Positions 61,591 to 64,000 of a stretch of DNA of 64,000 nucleotides are shown here, piece by piece. The notes below the pieces were generated by a model. That model made no database searches, was not told the origin of the DNA, and worked only from the letters and a program-made list of their open reading frames with translations. Source of the DNA: Isoperla grammatica (lineage: Eukaryota; Arthropoda; Insecta; Plecoptera; Perlodidae); contig OX246738.1 in the NCBI GenBank assembly GCA_945910005.1, positions 24,728,186 through 24,792,185 on the forward strand, read 5' to 3'. The translations under genes were made by a program, and so were the position numbers. The first letter of the stretch is position 1. Every line of letters begins with the position of its first letter.

Positions 61591-62574
61591 TTATATTAAT
61601 CTGCGGAAAATTGTAAAAAAAGTCATGTCCTAGACTTAATTCTTGGTGTTTTTTCCTGTGATTATTTCTTTTTCAAATGATATTTCCTTTTTTCAAAATT
61701 AACTAATTTGTAACTATTGTAATGTATTGTTGAAACACACCCTTCACAATTAAATAAGAATTAATTTGAAAAGTGGAAATTTTATTCGAACAAAGTTACA
61801 TTTATAAGAAAGAGGATTAAATTGTCTAGCGTTAGACATATTTTTGTTTTCTTTTTGACACTTTAATTTAAAGGGTTTTAAAGCAATCTAACCGATAGAA
61901 ATCGGGAGTATCACAGACGCAGGGTAGGTCGAAATACAGCCTGAAACACCCCTACACTATAACTACAATTACTACATTAAAGCGGTAATAAAATGGAAAA
62001 TGCTATAAGTTACAATAATTGTTGATTTATTTTAAGTTAATTAAAGATCCAGTCGTGTTTTTACACTCTATCTCGGCGTCTCAAAAACTTGTTGGTAAGC
62101 AGTACAACGTTTCAGAAGACTTGGATTGTATTGGCATGATATGAGTTATGGACCACACAGGCAACAACTGACCGGACTCTGTATTGCCAGTGACACTAAC
62201 GGCAAGTTTTCAGCTGTGTAACTGCAGACTATTTCAATATGTTTTTAATAATGAGCAATGATAACACAATGAACAATGAAAAGCAGAAACAATGTTTCCC
62301 ATTGAACGAACGCTAAAACAGTAAAACCCACGTTAAACACTCACATTAAAAAAATTCTGCGATGCTACCCACAAAACACTTCAATTTTAAACCTTGAAAC
62401 ATATGTAGCTTTAACTTGAAAGTATAGCCCAGTATCTTCATAAAATATATGCTTTATATGATAACTATATAATATATTATATCTATGCGACCAAATTCAA
62501 AGAAAATCGAGAATTTCCAAGGCGTTCTTTCACACGTTCGTAAATGCAGTCTTCCGTCGAGTAGAGTGCGTTGC
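61591..62574. other. Unique AT-rich stretch
   Basis: No gene or repeat recognised. Confidence 0.5.
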
Positions 62575-63051
62575 CTAATTAGTAGAGCTCCTTGTAAATG
62601 GTTTCATTTTTTAGCATATTTCGTTTTATTAAATCCAAATTTCGCTGTTGAGCAGTAATTTCAGCTTTTTGGCGGTGTTTCAATTTTAATTTACCAAATC
62701 TAATTTGTATCTAGTATTTTAACGTATGTGGCATGCCTACATTGTCGCGTAGATCTACCATGATAGTAAAAAAGGAAATGGAAGGTAATACAGTCAGTAA
62801 GGATTCACTGCAGTCACTGCAGAAAATGTTGAAAATTACGTTTTTGACAGAAATTCGGTGATTTCGCGTCAATTCAACAGCTTCAGTCTTTTTCGTTTTT
62901 ATAACAGTAAAGTTATGCTATTTCGCGTATACACGGGATTTCGTTTTATTTCGCGATTCAAAAAGACATGCCAACATATTTCAATTGCTGCACGTTTCAA
63001 GTGATTTCGCGCTATCGCGCATTGCGAAATACAAGGATCTCTACTAATTAG
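62575..63051. mobile_element. 477-bp MITE with CTAATTAGTAGAG ends
   Basis: 62575-62596 (CTAATTAGTAGAGCTCCTTGTA) and the reverse complement of 63030-63051 differ at one of 22 positions. The interior has recurrent ATTTCGCG words and a short GCGATAGCGC hairpin near the right end. The tip contains the palindrome CTAATTAG, so the target duplication cannot be read uniquely (GCC flanks both sides if the tip is TAATTAG). No ORF. Confidence 0.7.
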
Positions 63052-63840
63052 CCACGCCCACCGTTCCAGGTAACCAACGGAAAGTCGTAAATGATCCCTA
63101 GTGGAACTGTTTCAATTAGATGGTAGAAACTAGAGAAGCTGAAAATTATGTTGGTACCGTTGTACTCGGCTGTGTCGTAAGCATGAGAATACTTCGGTTG
63201 TGGCAACATTACCTCGGATGAAGAATGTGGGTTCTTAAATAATTGTAATTTCTAACCCATATTTAATCCATAACATTTACGGTTGGATTAATTCTAAGGT
63301 GTATTTGAGATTGGCCTTTAGTTTATGCACGGATTAGGTATGGTGTGCGTCGTTGAAGATATGGTGAATTAGCTAGATAATGTATATGCAGAAGGATATA
63401 GGTTGAACCACGAGGTTCGGCCATGTAGCTGTTATATTACTGATCATCATTATCATTTATTTGATAATAGTACATTATTATTAATTTGTATGGGTGAACA
63501 GGCAACTTGTTCATTTTCTGTCAATGATTGGAGCGCAAACGAATAGAACATATGAAAGGAAACCACGTTTCAACAGTAGTCTATATAAATCACACTCCTA
63601 TGCGTTTCTTTCAATTCTGAAAGCGGTTCACTTTTTTGGGTAATGTGGTTAACACTTAAATCGTACAGTAGATAAAAGCCTAAACAAATGTCCCGTATAG
63701 AAAAAACGACTCTGTAAATTCACGCGGTTAGTTCCCTGAGGAGGTTCGGGAGTTGAGCCTGGGAAAGAGTAAATGTTGAACATAGTTTTCCGCTCCGTGG
63801 GTCTGCGGTCGCCAGCACAAATGTTATTTCACAACATTTG
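63052..63840. other. Unique stretch
   Basis: AT-rich to about 63700, then more balanced. A 10-bp hairpin (CACAAATGTT at 63816-63825 against 63833-63842) sits before the terminal repeat. No gene recognised. Confidence 0.45.
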
Positions 63841-63844
63841 TGTG

Positions 63845-64000
63845 AGAACTCGTGCGGTGTTATTGGGGCACGTACCCCTGTTCGCTGGAGCAGATCACCG
63901 CTACGGTGATTTATAACACAGACGTCTTACTGGGCATGGGCGTTCACGACGCTTTGGGCGCGGATCAGTGCACGGCACCTTATTTACTACACAGACGTCT
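63845..64000. repeat. Start of a degenerate ~73-bp tandem repeat, cut by the window end
   Basis: ACACAGACGTCT occurs at 63916-63927 and again at 63989-64000. The sequence before each (GGGCA...GCGGATCA / GGGCA...GCAGATCA) is also related. Two diverged units are visible and more may follow outside the window. Confidence 0.55.

Noticed and set aside
59909..61633. Frames of 458-551 codons on minus and 168-252 codons on plus as repeat proteins
   Set aside because: Several overlapping frames are open at once over a GC-rich 39-40-bp repeat. Unit-length changes of one base shift the frame repeatedly, which a real gene would not tolerate.

Overview
This window looks like intergenic or intronic DNA from an AT-rich animal genome, probably an invertebrate. 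It has no long non-repetitive reading frame (the longest are about 110 codons and resemble no family I recognise) and no operons. It does have tRNA-derived SINEs with Pol III A and B boxes, small inverted-repeat transposons (MITEs), microsatellites, homopolymer C/G tracts and several satellite or minisatellite arrays. I cannot name the species. The words 'invertebrate' and 'marine-type' rest on general impression, not on a diagnostic gene. I find no protein-coding gene that I can support.

Layout. 1-3.7 kb: unique AT-rich DNA with a C tract and one SINE. 3.7-10.05 kb: bounded by inverted 30-bp ends (28/30 identical) with TTA on both outer sides, and GC-rich tandem repeats just inside each end; possibly one 6.3-kb DNA transposon that has lost any transposase. 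10.45-10.6 kb: a 147-bp MITE with 48-bp inverted ends that contains a perfect RFX X-box. 10.6-13.8 kb: unique DNA. 13.84-27.90 kb: a 14-kb satellite of about 92 copies of a 153-bp unit, with multi-kilobase higher-order repeats. 27.9-40.2 kb: mostly unique DNA with a possible Penelope-type hammerhead motif near 29.8 kb, SINE copies, and two weak short-ORF or exon-like patches near 37.0 and 37.9 kb. 40.2-42.5 kb: a 61-bp satellite in which nearly every unit carries a Pol III B-box-like motif. 43.9-45.0 kb: a SINE cluster including a tandem duplication. 46.0-46.8 kb: a 63-bp minisatellite. 50.0-50.3 kb: a small two-type (48+41 bp) array. 52-57 kb: four MITEs or foldbacks, a SINE and an (ACCACT)n microsatellite. 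59.79-59.99 kb: a CpG-rich promoter-like segment with a perfect NRF1 site and a ZNF143/Staf-type core, abutting a 1.6-kb GC-rich 39-40-bp minisatellite. 62.6-63.05 kb: another MITE. 63.85-64.0 kb: the start of a degenerate ~73-bp repeat that runs off the window.

How it fits together. There is no gene pathway to describe. The recurring theme is repeat birth and dispersal: five main tandem families of unrelated sequence, at least two SINE families, and several MITE families, three of which have TTA flanks. Some repeats carry transcription-factor-like motifs (RFX, NRF1-like, B box). The long open frames on both strands inside the arrays follow from unit lengths divisible by three or from low complexity, and should not be annotated as proteins.
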